A stretch of 64,000 nt of DNA, from contig OZ245051.1 of NCBI GenBank assembly GCA_965224515.1, positions 3,410,001-3,474,000 of the forward strand. Reading direction: 5' to 3'. Positions 53,153 to 61,213 of the stretch are shown piece by piece. Source of the stretch: Sedimenticola_A sp040506425. GTDB lineage: Bacteria > Pseudomonadota > Gammaproteobacteria > Chromatiales > Chromatiaceae. Each line of letters opens with the position of its first letter. Within the stretch, counting starts at the first letter, position 1. Position numbers and translations under genes: made by a program. The notes under the pieces are model-generated. The model made no database searches, was not told where the DNA came from, and worked only from the letters and a program-made list of their open reading frames with translations.

Positions 53153-53608
53153 CTATATCTCTGAGTCAAGGAGTTTACACTCGTTGACCCCCTTCTTTCC
53201 CTCTTCCTCTGTTACCTCGTGCAGTTGAGAACGGGCAGACCATAAACCCATTTTAACTTCCTGCCAAACATAATGATTCCTTCCCGTCTCTGTATTGATT
53301 GTTATACTGGAAGTATTTTCAGTCAGTGATGTAATTTCATGCTCACCGGGTTCTACAGACCAATAAAAGTAGGTCTGCGGCCCTGTCTTTCCGACAACAC
53401 GCCCATCAAGAGAAACAGGCATTGCTATCGCCCCTCCAAAGGATTCATTTCTGTAGAGGTAGATATTTGATTTACTGGTATCAACAACAAACTGCTTTGC
53501 TTTTTCATCCGCTTCTAGAGAAGCCATCGGGACTGACGCACAACCTGAAACGAATAATGATACAAGGACAACTACGACAAAATAATATTTCTTCACTGCG
53601 AACTCCAT
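53153..53608 (-). CDS. DUF2846 lipoprotein
   Basis: This 151-residue protein has a lipobox (VLVSLFVSGCASVP). The body reads SNIYLYRNESFGGAIAMPVSLDGRVVGKTGPQTYFYWSVEPGEHEIT, typical of DUF2846. The ATG at 53608 lies 43 bp past an attC-like site (53651), so it may be the terminal cassette gene. It has no attC of its own after the stop. Confidence 0.85.
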   Translation of the reverse strand: MEFAVKKYYFVVVVLVSLFVSGCASVPMASLEADEKAKQFVVDTSKSNIYLYRNESFGGAIAMPVSLDGRVVGKTGPQTYFYWSVEPGEHEITSLTENTSSITINTETGRNHYVWQEVKMGLWSARSQLHEVTEEEGKKGVNECKLLDSEI

Positions 53609-53650
53609 TGTTTAGGATATGTTGGCAGTAACAATTGTGGTCTGCCCCCT

Positions 53651-53696
53651 ATTAACGCGAAGCAATACAAGTCCTGCGTGCCGTCGCTTGTTAAGC
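53651..53696 (-). other. attC-like recombination site (weak)
   Basis: The minus strand begins GCTTAACAAGCGACGGCACG and ends TTCGCGTTAATA. The outer core sites are TTAAC and GTTAA. At 46 bp it is short and its arms pair poorly, so it may be a degraded site. Confidence 0.5.
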
Positions 53697-53711
53697 ACCG
53701 TCAACTGTAAT

Positions 53712-54005
53712 TTAGTAACAACCCATAGCATTGAATCCCATACCCATAATACCAACTACTGCAACTAGCAATACTAATAGTATACCGATTACTACTATAA
53801 ATAATTTATTCTTTATAGTATTTGATTTTTGGCATGTCTTTATTGATTTGTAAATAATGAAAAGTAAACATAAAAAAGCAGCCAAAATTATAAAAGCTGT
53901 AACAGCTGGCTTCCATCCGGATGATAATCCTGGAGGACATTGCGTCCATGCCAGTGCTATGCCAGGTAATAGTAACGCTAATAATAATATGACATATCTA
54001 TACAT
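53712..54005 (-). CDS. Small membrane protein in a gene cassette
   Basis: This 97-residue protein has a signal/TM1 (YVILLLALLLPGIALAW), then TM2 (AFIILAAFLCLLFIIYKS) and TM3 (LFIVVIGILLVLLVAVVGIMGMG). I start at ATG 54005 because the longer frame enters the IS end. The IS3 element ends only 14 bp upstream, so its original promoter context is disrupted. The function is unknown. Confidence 0.7.
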   Translation of the reverse strand: MYRYVILLLALLLPGIALAWTQCPPGLSSGWKPAVTAFIILAAFLCLLFIIYKSIKTCQKSNTIKNKLFIVVIGILLVLLVAVVGIMGMGFNAMGCY

Positions 54006-54043
54006 GATGTGCTGGTCCTGCCCACAAAAAGTAGACACCCTAA

Positions 54044-54910
54044 CTATGCAGCATCAGCTGCTATCCTTTCAAACTCAGCGGGGCTGACATAGCCGATGGC
54101 TGAGTGCCTGCGTAGGCGGTTATAAAACACTTCAATGTATTCAAAGATACCGGATTTGGCCTCGCGGATCGATTCATACTGTTCGGCATAGATAAGCTCC
54201 ACTTTCAATCGACTAAAAAATGACTCCATCGGTGCATTGTCCCAACAATTGCCTTTACGACTCATGCTTGGCTTGCACCCTTTCCGTTTCATATAGTCAA
54301 TATACTTCTGAGACCGATACTGAACCCCTCGGTCCGAGTGGATAATCAAGCCAGGCTCAATCTCTCGCCTTTCAAAGGCCATCGATAGTGCGTCCGTTAC
54401 GAGTTGCTCAGTCATTGAGGTATCCAGAGCCCAACCAACAATACTCCGCGAAAAGAGATCCATCACCGTGGCCAGATAAAGCCATTGCTCCTCTACCCAG
54501 ATATAGGTGATGTCCGTGGCCCACTTTTCATTTGGTTTGCTGGCTCCAAACTCACGCCACAGCAGATTCTCTGCCACATTATGCTTAGTCAATGCATGGC
54601 TGCCGTAATTGAAGGCCTTGCCATTTCTAGCTTTCAATCCCTGATTTTTCAGTATGCCCGCTATATAGTTTGTCGAGCACGGGATATTCAGTGCATTCAG
54701 TTCTTCGGCGATACGTGGAGCACCATAGCGTGCTTTAAAGGTTGCGTAGGTCTCGATAACTTGGCGTTCCATCTCTTCACGCCGCAGGGATCGCGCACTC
54801 TTGGGGCGATTTAGCCAACGATAATAGCCAGACCGAGATACCTTTAAAGCTCGACACATCATAGTGATTGAATACTGATCCCTGTGTTCTCGTATTAATG
54901 CGTACTTCAC
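54044..54910 (-). CDS. IS3-family transposase, orfB (DDE catalytic part)
   Basis: This 288-residue protein has HTH_21 (CRALKVSRSGYYRWLNRP), and rve catalytic core WATDITYIW (D), LIIHSDRGVQYRS (D), CWDNAPMESFFSRLKVE (E) and the end YNRLRRHSAIGYVSPAEFE. It begins with GTG overlapping the orfA stop by 4 bp. Confidence 0.95.
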   Translation of the reverse strand: MKYALIREHRDQYSITMMCRALKVSRSGYYRWLNRPKSARSLRREEMERQVIETYATFKARYGAPRIAEELNALNIPCSTNYIAGILKNQGLKARNGKAFNYGSHALTKHNVAENLLWREFGASKPNEKWATDITYIWVEEQWLYLATVMDLFSRSIVGWALDTSMTEQLVTDALSMAFERREIEPGLIIHSDRGVQYRSQKYIDYMKRKGCKPSMSRKGNCWDNAPMESFFSRLKVELIYAEQYESIREAKSGIFEYIEVFYNRLRRHSAIGYVSPAEFERIAADAA

Positions 54911-55215
54911 TCTTGGTTGTTCGCGAAGTACGCAGCTGCCTTTTTTACGAATTCGAGCTCCTTTTCAAGGGCAGCCTTCTCACGCTTGAGCTTTCGAATC
55001 TCTTCACTTTCTTTCTTGGAGTAGTCTACGCCATCCATGGTATTAAACTGCTTATCAGAAAGCCGTTTAAACTGACGGCGCCAGTTATATATTTGGCCAG
55101 GATGAATACCTAGTTCTCTTGCAACCGATGCAGCAGTGTTGCCTTCCTTGTCTGCGCGTTTAACTGCTTCCCTGCGAAACTCCTCTGTATAGGCTTGTGT
55201 CTTCTTGCGTGCCAT
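54907..55215 (-). CDS. IS3-family transposase, orfA (helix-turn-helix)
   Basis: This 102-residue protein is MARKKTQAYTEEFRREAVKR, then GNTAASVARELGIHPGQIYNWRRQFK (HTH_Tnp_1) and a leucine-zipper-like LKREKAALEKELEFVKKAAAYF. The slippery AAAAAAG (54940-54946, minus strand) permits a -1 shift into the orfB frame. Confidence 0.93.
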   Translation of the reverse strand: MARKKTQAYTEEFRREAVKRADKEGNTAASVARELGIHPGQIYNWRRQFKRLSDKQFNTMDGVDYSKKESEEIRKLKREKAALEKELEFVKKAAAYFANNQE

Positions 55216-55281
55216 CTTGAGCACCTCCATATAGGTAAATCTAACTATACAAGGTGTCTACTAGTTGTGGGTAACTCGGGT

Positions 55282-55347
55282 GCTTAACGCCAATCATAAC
55301 CGGACGCAGAAAGCGTTTATTTTTGCGTGTGAATTGACCTTGTTACA
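55282..55347 (-). other. attC site
   Basis: Minus strand: GTAACAAGGTCAATTCACAC ... CGTCCGGTTATGATTGGCGTTAAGC (ends quoted in parts). Arms pair as ACGCA/TGCGT with mismatches. It lies directly after the NIPSNAP gene and 9 bp from the IS end. Confidence 0.7.
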
Positions 55348-55360
55348 TTTTTCTTCATAT

Positions 55361-55666
55361 TCATTCAAACAACGGACGCATAAACTGCCTTTCAATGCGC
55401 TTAGTGCATTTAGTTTTTTCTTTGTGATCATTAGCCACTTTGAAATCCGGATCTGCTGTAACTTTCTCTCGATAGCTTTCATATTCTGCAAAGCTCGGAA
55501 AACTGATTAATGCAAAAGCTTCGTAGTTGTTACCTTCGTGGGGTAAATAATAACCATGGTGCTTTCCACCATATCTATTTACTAGAGCTATCCACATTTT
55601 TCCATACTCTTCAAACTCAGGGAGTTTGCATAGATCTATTTCATATCTAATATGGCATGTAATCAT
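55361..55666 (-). CDS. NIPSNAP-family small protein
   Basis: This 101-residue protein reads MITCHIRYEIDLCKLPEFEEYGKMWIALVNRYGGKHHGYYLP, then EAFALISFPSFAEYESYREKV, the NIPSNAP ferredoxin-like pattern. It is a cassette gene bounded by attC sites at 55282 and 55688. The ATG lies 22 bp from the upstream attC. Confidence 0.85.
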   Translation of the reverse strand: MITCHIRYEIDLCKLPEFEEYGKMWIALVNRYGGKHHGYYLPHEGNNYEAFALISFPSFAEYESYREKVTADPDFKVANDHKEKTKCTKRIERQFMRPLFE

Positions 55667-55687
55667 TATGGATACTTACTTGAGAAA

Positions 55688-55785
55688 TATAACGTTGTGT
55701 ATAACCTGCTAGGCAACGTGGCGCGGACCGTGCGCAAGCACGGGCCGTAACAGGTTGGCTCATCAGGTTCATACGTTTGTTAGCC
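55688..55785 (-). other. attC site
   Basis: Minus strand GGCTAACAAACGTATGAACC at one end and GGTTATACACAACGTTATA at the other. The arms GTATGAACCTG and CAGGTTATAC pair, and GGCCCGTGCTTGCGCACGG forms the central stem. The stop codon TAA of the upstream gene is the TAA of its first core site. Confidence 0.8.
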
Positions 55786-56400
55786 GTCAGTCTCCGCGAC
55801 CTCGCGTAGGGTCTGGAGTAACGAATTAAGTTCCTGGTTCACCCTCGCCTGGGTCTCCTCTATTGAGACACTATCCGCCTCTAAAATCGGACGTTCGCGA
55901 CCGCTAATGGAAGAGTAGGCCTTTGCGCGAACGTCGAACTTCCATCGGTCGATTGGCGCGCCCATGTTCAGCAGCTTCACTTGAGTCATGACAAAGAGGT
56001 TGGCGCCAAGAACTTCGCCGATCGGATCGCAGTACCGTTTGTTAAAGACGTAATAGGGTGGTACGCCCTGTCTAATCAGACGCCCAAGATCATATTGCAC
56101 GAACGAGCCGGAGTGATGATCGCGCACGAATTCTTCAAGCGGCTCGAGCGCATAGCCGCAACACCCAGAGTGGTCCCAGGCGCCCGGCGTGGCATCCTGC
56201 GTTAAAAAGGTGATCTGTGTTCCCGCTGGAAACTCGAACTCGGATTCCTGGGCACCAGCCGCCAGGCAGGCAATCAGTCCGAACAATATTAGAATCGAGC
56301 GCCCAATAATTGAATTGCCATCGCGATCACCTTGAAGGACCTTCCAATCACCATCTTTAAACATTTCCGATGTATTATTCTTCTTAAATAAGCCGAACAT
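55780..56400 (-). CDS. Cassette-encoded membrane or secreted protein, unknown
   Basis: This protein of about 206 residues starts MFGLFKKNNTSEMFKDGDWK behind a strong GGGAGGATTT. One hydrophobic segment is present (IIGRSILILFGLIACLAAGA), then a globular part with DHSGCCGYALEPLEEFVRD and YYVFNKRYCDPIGEVLGANLF. The latter (residues from about 50) could be exported. The stop lies in the attC at 55688. No family is recognised. Confidence 0.72.
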   Translation of the reverse strand: MFGLFKKNNTSEMFKDGDWKVLQGDRDGNSIIGRSILILFGLIACLAAGAQESEFEFPAGTQITFLTQDATPGAWDHSGCCGYALEPLEEFVRDHHSGSFVQYDLGRLIRQGVPPYYVFNKRYCDPIGEVLGANLFVMTQVKLLNMGAPIDRWKFDVRAKAYSSISGRERPILEADSVSIEETQARVNQELNSLLQTLREVAETDG

Positions 56401-56414
56401 AAATCCTCCCTTTG

Positions 56415-56460
56415 ACCTAACGGCTAAGAGTTCCTTGTTCATGTCTAATCGTTGTAACCT
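56415..56460 (-). other. attC-like site (weak)
   Basis: Minus strand GTTACAACGATTAGACATG ... CTCTTAGCCGTTAGGT. GTTAGGT is a proper core site 15 bp before the next gene's ATG (56400). The opposite core is GTTACAAC, so this is a degenerate or short attC. Confidence 0.45.
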
Positions 56461-56627
56461 GTGCATCGGAAAAGACTAGTGTATACGCATACCATACTTG
56501 GCACCGCCAGCCATTTGGCTACATTATTATCTGCGTGGCCTACTAGCGGTAACCGGCCTTGAATTCCCCATAAAGATCATACTTAAGCCGAACTGATGCA
56601 AATATAATGTTAGCAATAGTTCAATCT

Positions 56628-57452
56628 CTATTCATAATACTTACTTGGTATTATTCTGGTAGCATATGAGAAACTTACATCTACCCCAAAGTTTTTCTCT
56701 TTAAACCTAATAAACGGAAGTATTCCGTCTGACGGTAAACGCTTGTTTTTAAGAGGCGTGCTTTCCAATATAATTTCATTTGTTATTCTAATATCTGCAT
56801 TTTGTTCAGTAATTCCGATTTCTTGTAGTAATGTTTTATCCAAAACTTTATGGGGCATACTACCAGGATTGTCTAAGTCACGGTGAAGTTGCACCATTTC
56901 GCCTGAGTAATTCCCTTCAACATCTGAATACTCAAGGTCCCTAAAGTCGCCTAATAATTTAGAGACTTTTTTCAAGACCTCTATATTTCTCATATATTTA
57001 CTATTTAACGAATAGACTAATAAACATACAGCAGGTGCGATATCTTCCGTTACTTCTTCCCATAATTGAGGGTGGCATTGAACAACAGATGTGAATAATA
57101 CATCTGAATCTTTTATGCCTTCTTCCCATTTATCTTTACCAAGTAAACCCCAAAGTAATGGTTTTCCTACTGTATCTTTAATAATTTCACTTTGAGGATT
57201 TCTACAATCATTAATCATAGATTCGATTTTTGTTACATTTGTTTTATTAGGAACATATTTTTCATCTATATGATCCATTGTAAACCTAAGAATATTTAAG
57301 GTTTCTTCATTCTGAGCTTCTTCTTTCATGATCCGTGCTTCTTCTTTCATGAAGTTTTCTTTGATTTCAGAAACATCACAACCTTGTTCCTCCATTTCAA
57401 TAATTTGTTCCCAAGTTAAGTTTTCTTGCCAATTGTTCATTCCAAAAGCCAT
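56628..57452 (-). CDS. Cassette-region soluble protein, unknown
   Basis: This 274-residue acidic protein starts MAFGMNNWQENLTWEQIIEMEEQGCDV. A helical N-terminus is followed by LLGKDKWEEGIKDSDVLFTSVVQCHPQLWEEV, and FGVDVSFSYATRIIPSKYYE at the end. Strongly AT-rich codons set it apart from the core genome. No motif or signal peptide is seen. GGAGG-like bases (AGAGAGGATTT) lie before the ATG. Confidence 0.75.
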   Translation of the reverse strand: MAFGMNNWQENLTWEQIIEMEEQGCDVSEIKENFMKEEARIMKEEAQNEETLNILRFTMDHIDEKYVPNKTNVTKIESMINDCRNPQSEIIKDTVGKPLLWGLLGKDKWEEGIKDSDVLFTSVVQCHPQLWEEVTEDIAPAVCLLVYSLNSKYMRNIEVLKKVSKLLGDFRDLEYSDVEGNYSGEMVQLHRDLDNPGSMPHKVLDKTLLQEIGITEQNADIRITNEIILESTPLKNKRLPSDGILPFIRFKEKNFGVDVSFSYATRIIPSKYYE

Positions 57453-57467
57453 TTAAATCCTCTCTTT

Positions 57468-57529
57468 ATCTAACTGACGCAGAAAAGTGGGTGATGTGTA
57501 GGTTCTTCCTACTAATAACTACAGTTAGC
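57468..57529 (-). other. attC-like site (weak)
   Basis: Minus strand GCTAACTGTAGTTATTAG ... GTCAGTTAGAT, with central GTAGG-AAGAA-CCTAC. GTTAGAT fits the core-site consensus and lies 16 bp before the gene start at 57452. The opposite arm is poor. Confidence 0.4.
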
Positions 57530-57841
57530 AGAAAGACGTTAAGAATCCCTGAGTACCGAGATGGTAGCCTCTGATTACTTAATGGAATTTATTATAAATT
57601 CAAAGCCACTGGACATCGAATGATACATTGTATTAATACGTGCTTTAGTTCTATCCAGTTATGGTTTCCCACGAGAGTGGGAATTTGAGTTTCGCTGGTG
57701 ACAACGGACAAGATGGGTGAAATGAAACGCAATTCACTTAAATCATAATTTAATGTAGCGTGTCTTTAAAACTGGGACTCCCCATTGACCAATGAGTAAT
57801 GGTCAGTAACGCTTATGAGTTTGCTTGAAAACAGGTGAGGC
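57530..57841. other. 312-bp noncoding stretch in the cassette region
   Basis: It is AT-rich, with no frame of note. Two short inverted pairs are visible: CCACGAGAGTGG at about 57669 and ATTGACCAATGAGTAATGGTCAG at about 57785-57807 (quoted ends pair). I see no attC and no RNA gene. Confidence 0.4.
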
Positions 57842-58486
57842 TTATTCTTTTGCCAATGCTCCATAATAGCGATAATGGCCAGTAATCTGGAATCTAAAAA
57901 GCATGTCCTCAAGTTCTGGTCCATTACCAATATTATGGACGATCATATGCCTCGCACTCCCTTTTCTCTTGCGATTGACAACGATACCTATATGAGGACT
58001 GCCTGAAATACTCCATGTAACGAGATCTCCAGGGAGATAGTCTTCAGGGTTAGAGGTAACTGAAAGATCTACACCTTTCCTTGCAAAGAAGACTTTTAAA
58101 TTTGGAACTCGACGATGATCAATATTTTTATCAGATTTATTTAATCCCCATATTCTTTTGCTTGGATAAGCATCAAAATATTCAGCTAAGTCTTCATGTA
58201 GATCTTTTTGTATATCTATACCTATAGTTCTGTAGCTTCGAATAACGACATCTGTACATACACCAGTATTTTTATTAACATCTCCATTTGGATAATCTAT
58301 TTTTTTATAGGACGGATCATATTCTACCTTATAATTTATTCTCTCTAATGCTGATTCTGATAATTTTAGAGAAAAACCATTAGGCTCATTGAGGCGAGGA
58401 ATAATAGCTGTCTCACCGATATCACCACAGCCTACCAGCAAAAATACGTTGCAAAATAATGCTATACATAATAATCCATTATTCAT
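57842..58486 (-). CDS. DUF1287 lipoprotein (NlpC/P60-like)
   Basis: This 214-residue protein has lipobox LFCNVFLLVGCGD. DUF1287 motifs are GVCTDVVIRSYRTIGIDIQKDLHEDL (catalytic-like Cys), IDHRRVPNLKVFFARKGV and YLPGDLVTWSISGSPHIGIVVN (His). It is likely a cell-wall or peptide-linked hydrolase of the NlpC/P60-like fold. It is AT-rich relative to the core genome. Confidence 0.88.
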   Translation of the reverse strand: MNNGLLCIALFCNVFLLVGCGDIGETAIIPRLNEPNGFSLKLSESALERINYKVEYDPSYKKIDYPNGDVNKNTGVCTDVVIRSYRTIGIDIQKDLHEDLAEYFDAYPSKRIWGLNKSDKNIDHRRVPNLKVFFARKGVDLSVTSNPEDYLPGDLVTWSISGSPHIGIVVNRKRKGSARHMIVHNIGNGPELEDMLFRFQITGHYRYYGALAKE

Positions 58487-58615
58487 AGATGCTTTTTCGA
58501 TTTACTCTTTATTTGCTTATCCTAATAGGTTGGACATTGATAAGGCTTTTGTGGTGTCCGTGAAAGCACTTACTTAACAACACCATTTAAACACATATCT
58601 GAAGAAACTAAAATA

Positions 58616-58885
58616 ATGGAATATATAAACAATTATTTTGATGGCCTATTTAACAATATACAAAACCAACCAATAATAGCAGGGTATGTAATTTCGGCTA
58701 TAGGATTGATAATGCTGATAGCAGTGTTATTAGATGCCGATTGGATGCTTGAAGGTGGCAATGGTTTTTTTAATATAGCCTCTATTAGCAAACACTTTGG
58801 GCGAACTTTTGCACGAATATTAATGGGTGTATTATCAATAGTAATTATATTTATAGGTCTTTTAACAAGCTGGTCATATTCATAG
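58616..58885 (+). CDS. Small two-helix membrane protein, Imm17-like
   Basis: This 89-residue plus-strand protein reads MEYINNYFDGLFNNIQNQP, IIAGYVISAIGLIMLIAVLLDADWMLE, HFGRTFARILMGVLSIVIIFIGLL. The layout (hydrophobic helix, short D/W loop, FGR.xxRI.xG, second helix) resembles immunity protein family 17. It is the only plus-strand gene in this region, so it needs its own promoter. An antisense frame at 58633-58911 is a shadow. Confidence 0.62.
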   Translation: MEYINNYFDGLFNNIQNQPIIAGYVISAIGLIMLIAVLLDADWMLEGGNGFFNIASISKHFGRTFARILMGVLSIVIIFIGLLTSWSYS

Positions 58886-58975
58886 AACGAATAAGAATAG
58901 TTTGAATACATGTAGTAACGTAGGATTAGATATCTGTTTTACCGGTAAATACTCAGGTTTCGCGCAAGCTTCTTG

Positions 58976-59422
58976 TCATATGACAAGTACTGTCATTAGC
59001 CATTTTAAGTATAAAATTAATAATGTTGGCAACCAAGATAATAGTGCAAATAAATAAGAAAACCATACTGAGTTTCTTGCTTTTACTCCCCATTTAATTT
59101 TCTTTTTTCTAATGACAACAAAGTTTGGTGGAGGATACCTGCCTGTTTTCTTTATTCTAAATGCCAAGTATAAATAATAATAACTCATTGAAACTGATAT
59201 GATGACTGACAATATTAAAAGATTATTCAAAATAACGACTAATAATCCTATAGTATTTTCTATTGCTTCAAACGTTGGTTTCTCTTGAGGCATAATACTA
59301 TTAATAAAAGGATCTAATAACAATAGAATGCCAACACCAAAAACCAGTAAAACACAAGCGACTACAATCTGAACAAGTTTACTTGGTTTAACGATATCCT
59401 CTAGATTAGAGTAATCTGTCAT
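58976..59422 (-). CDS. Polytopic membrane protein, unknown
   Basis: This protein of about 148 residues starts MTDYSNLEDIVKPSKLVQIVVA with four hydrophobic helices (QIVVACVLLVFGVGILLLL, TIGLLVVILNNLLILSVIISVSMSYYYLYLAF, SYLFALLSWLPTLLILYLKW). GGAGATAG precedes ATG 59422. AT-rich. No family is recognised. Confidence 0.7.
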   Translation of the reverse strand: MTDYSNLEDIVKPSKLVQIVVACVLLVFGVGILLLLDPFINSIMPQEKPTFEAIENTIGLLVVILNNLLILSVIISVSMSYYYLYLAFRIKKTGRYPPPNFVVIRKKKIKWGVKARNSVWFSYLFALLSWLPTLLILYLKWLMTVLVI

Positions 59423-59499
59423 TCTATCTCCAGATCTACGGCAATATTTGAATAGCAATCATCTCAAAACATATCATCTAGCATTTCATACTCAATAAC

Positions 59500-59964
59500 T
59501 TAGTATGCATGAGTTTGAAAATAGTGTACTTTCCACTGGCATTTGTCATTAGGGATTACTCTGACTTCAAACGCCAGTTGAATATTGCCTCCTTTGGTGT
59601 CTATTCTGTAATCAACGCTATGTTGTTCTGTTGCGCACGCCACACCACGTAATTTACGTCTAAAATAGTTTCCCCATGATTGAAATGGAAACACAGAGAA
59701 AATCTCACTTTCTACAAATTCAGCACCATGAATCTCACCTTCTAGCGCTAATATAAATTCTTCTACATTAACTCCTACAAATCCTTTTTTGATAGTTAAA
59801 GAATGTGCCTTCATGTAATCCTTGTTTTGCACGGCATCCACAAATGAACTTGCGACATTAATTGCATCCAGATTCTTGTATTGCAGTACCGTCAATGTCC
59901 ACAAACATAAAGTGAAAAACACCAGGGTTAGCACCATGATAGTAATTGTCCACTTCAATTTCAT
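59500..59964 (-). CDS. Membrane-anchored protein, unknown (DUF4878-like layout)
   Basis: This 154-residue protein has an N-terminal helix (WTITIMVLTLVFFTLCLWTL). A soluble SnoaL/DUF4878-like alpha+beta part follows (INVASSFVDAVQNKDYMKAHSLT, HSVDYRIDTKGGNIQLAFEVRVIPNDKCQWKVHYF). The family is only suggested by the layout. Confidence 0.68.
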   Translation of the reverse strand: MKLKWTITIMVLTLVFFTLCLWTLTVLQYKNLDAINVASSFVDAVQNKDYMKAHSLTIKKGFVGVNVEEFILALEGEIHGAEFVESEIFSVFPFQSWGNYFRRKLRGVACATEQHSVDYRIDTKGGNIQLAFEVRVIPNDKCQWKVHYFQTHAY

Positions 59965-60288
59965 CTGTATTGTCCTCTAGGTCGATAAACTATCGGGAAC
60001 TTTTGTTTACTCCATCGCGTACATGGACTGTATTGTTATCAATAACCAGGCAAGATAAGTAGGTTATCAGCAAATCGGTTTATCTTGTCGTGAGTGTTAA
60101 TCTTGAAGGGAATAAAGAGTTGCTTAGGATTTGGCTCTCAGAGAACTATGCAGGAGAATTATCACTCAACGTGCTCACAGAGCTTCTGAATCGCTGTGTA
60201 GTAGATCTCTTTAGGCTGTATTAATTGCCTCAAAATCTATTGATCTATCTATGATATATATACCTTGTTATACACCACTCTCGTCATG
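59965..60288. other. 324-bp intergenic stretch with coding remnants
   Basis: There is no intact gene. On the minus strand, two short protein-like pieces occur: 60162-60233 (LRQLIQPKEIYYTAIQKLCE, then HVE and stop) and about 60039-60137 (QLFIPFKINTHDKINRF, then ADNLLILPGY and stop). They could be remains of decayed genes. Confidence 0.35.
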
Positions 60289-60813
60289 CTAATTAGTTAA
60301 CTCATCCCCCGGATTTAGAAAAAACATTTTCTTCCAACCTTGAGTCGTCGTATCAATTCGCCAGATACGCGGGATAGCTGACACGATTGAATAGTGTAAG
60401 TGTGGCGGTGTGCCCTTGGCATTACCACTATCACCAACTTCGCCTAAGTTATCACCTGTTCTAACAAGGCTCATTGAACTTACTGAAATACTATTTAGAT
60501 GGGCGTAGTAATGTAATTTCCATTTTGGACCCAAAATAAACACAACATTACCGCCCATTGGAATGTCACCCACAAATAGAACAATACCTTGACTAGATGA
60601 CTTTACTTTTGTGCCTTTAGGGGAAAATATATCGATACCTTTATGAACACCCGACTTACCCCATGGTTCATACCAAAATGAGTTTGAATTCCAATCTGAG
60701 CTGGTTGCTTCCTGAACAGGAATCATCAAGCTCTCTGGGATAAGATAACCACTAATTAGAATCAAAACAGTTGAAATTAGCGCTATGTATTTCTTACGGA
60801 GTTTCATTTTCAT
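60289..60813 (-). CDS. M23 (LytM) family metallopeptidase
   Basis: This 174-residue protein has an N-terminal hydrophobic anchor (YIALISTVLILISGYLI). The M23 motifs are GVHKGIDIFSPKGTKV (HxxxD), LHYYAHLNSI and TPPHLHYSI (HxH). It is a short peptidoglycan-hydrolase type, exported. It lies 1 bp from the broken gene upstream, without an attC between them. Confidence 0.85.
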   Translation of the reverse strand: MKMKLRKKYIALISTVLILISGYLIPESLMIPVQEATSSDWNSNSFWYEPWGKSGVHKGIDIFSPKGTKVKSSSQGIVLFVGDIPMGGNVVFILGPKWKLHYYAHLNSISVSSMSLVRTGDNLGEVGDSGNAKGTPPHLHYSIVSAIPRIWRIDTTTQGWKKMFFLNPGDELTN

Positions 60814-60814
60814 A

Positions 60815-61145
60815 TTAGAGTAGGATCCATAATTCAGCGAGGCCCTTACAGGAGAGCGTAAATCGACCGGCAGTCAGACATTTTTGAGCACGTGAGTCGT
60901 AGTAATCGATCTCATCGTGTTGCGCAGCCAGGTCAATGATGATTTTATTGTGCTGAGGGTCCACAATCGAGCACTTCACATAGACTTCTTCTGCGTGGAA
61001 TCCCCATCATCGTATCCAGAGATCCCACCACTACATTCAAATACGCAACCAATCTGCAATTCACCCGATAAAGGGATGTTATGGATGCAGAATCAGGCAT
61101 ATCCCGGCTCACTTTAAATTTCTGCACAACGCCTCCCTGATACAT
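60815..61145 (-). pseudogene. Frameshifted cassette gene
   Basis: The minus strand from ATG 61145 (just after attC 61143) reads MYQGGVVQKFKVSRDMPDSA and soon loses sense. A second frame gives SGELQIGCVFECSGGISGYD, GDSTQKKSM and then a stop. A third frame continues from about 61000: YVKCSIVDPQHNKIIIDLAA, QHDEIDYYDSRAQKCLTAGR, FTLSCKGLAELWILL and stop at 60815. The joined pieces look like one protein with at least two indels. Confidence 0.55.
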
Positions 61146-61213
61146 AACGTTCAAGCTGTGCGGCGCAAACGAAGCACAGCGTAGTTTGCGTCCGAACGAG
61201 CGCCTTGTTAGCC
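61143..61213 (-). other. attC site
   Basis: Minus strand GGCTAACAAGGCGCTCGTTC ... CACAGCTTGAACGTTATG. Arms GCTGTG/CACAGC and CGCAAAC/GTTTGCG pair around TTC. The TAA of its core serves as the stop of the WGR gene. Confidence 0.85.

Larger units (their letters stand above)
54019..55273 (-). mobile_element. IS3-family insertion sequence (1255 bp)
   Basis: The ends are TGCCCACAAAAAGTAGACAC on the left and, read inward from the right, TACCCACAACTAGTAGACAC, an imperfect inverted repeat of about 20 bp. It encodes orfA and orfB in overlapping frames. Both frames are intact. I cannot see a convincing target duplication (bases next to the ends differ). Confidence 0.88.

Noticed and set aside
58633..58911. 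A 92-codon minus-strand frame
   Set aside because: It is antisense to the Imm17-like gene. The plus frame has the better helix-loop-helix pattern.
60917..61117. A 66-codon plus-strand frame
   Set aside because: It is antisense to the broken cassette gene and has no ribosome site.
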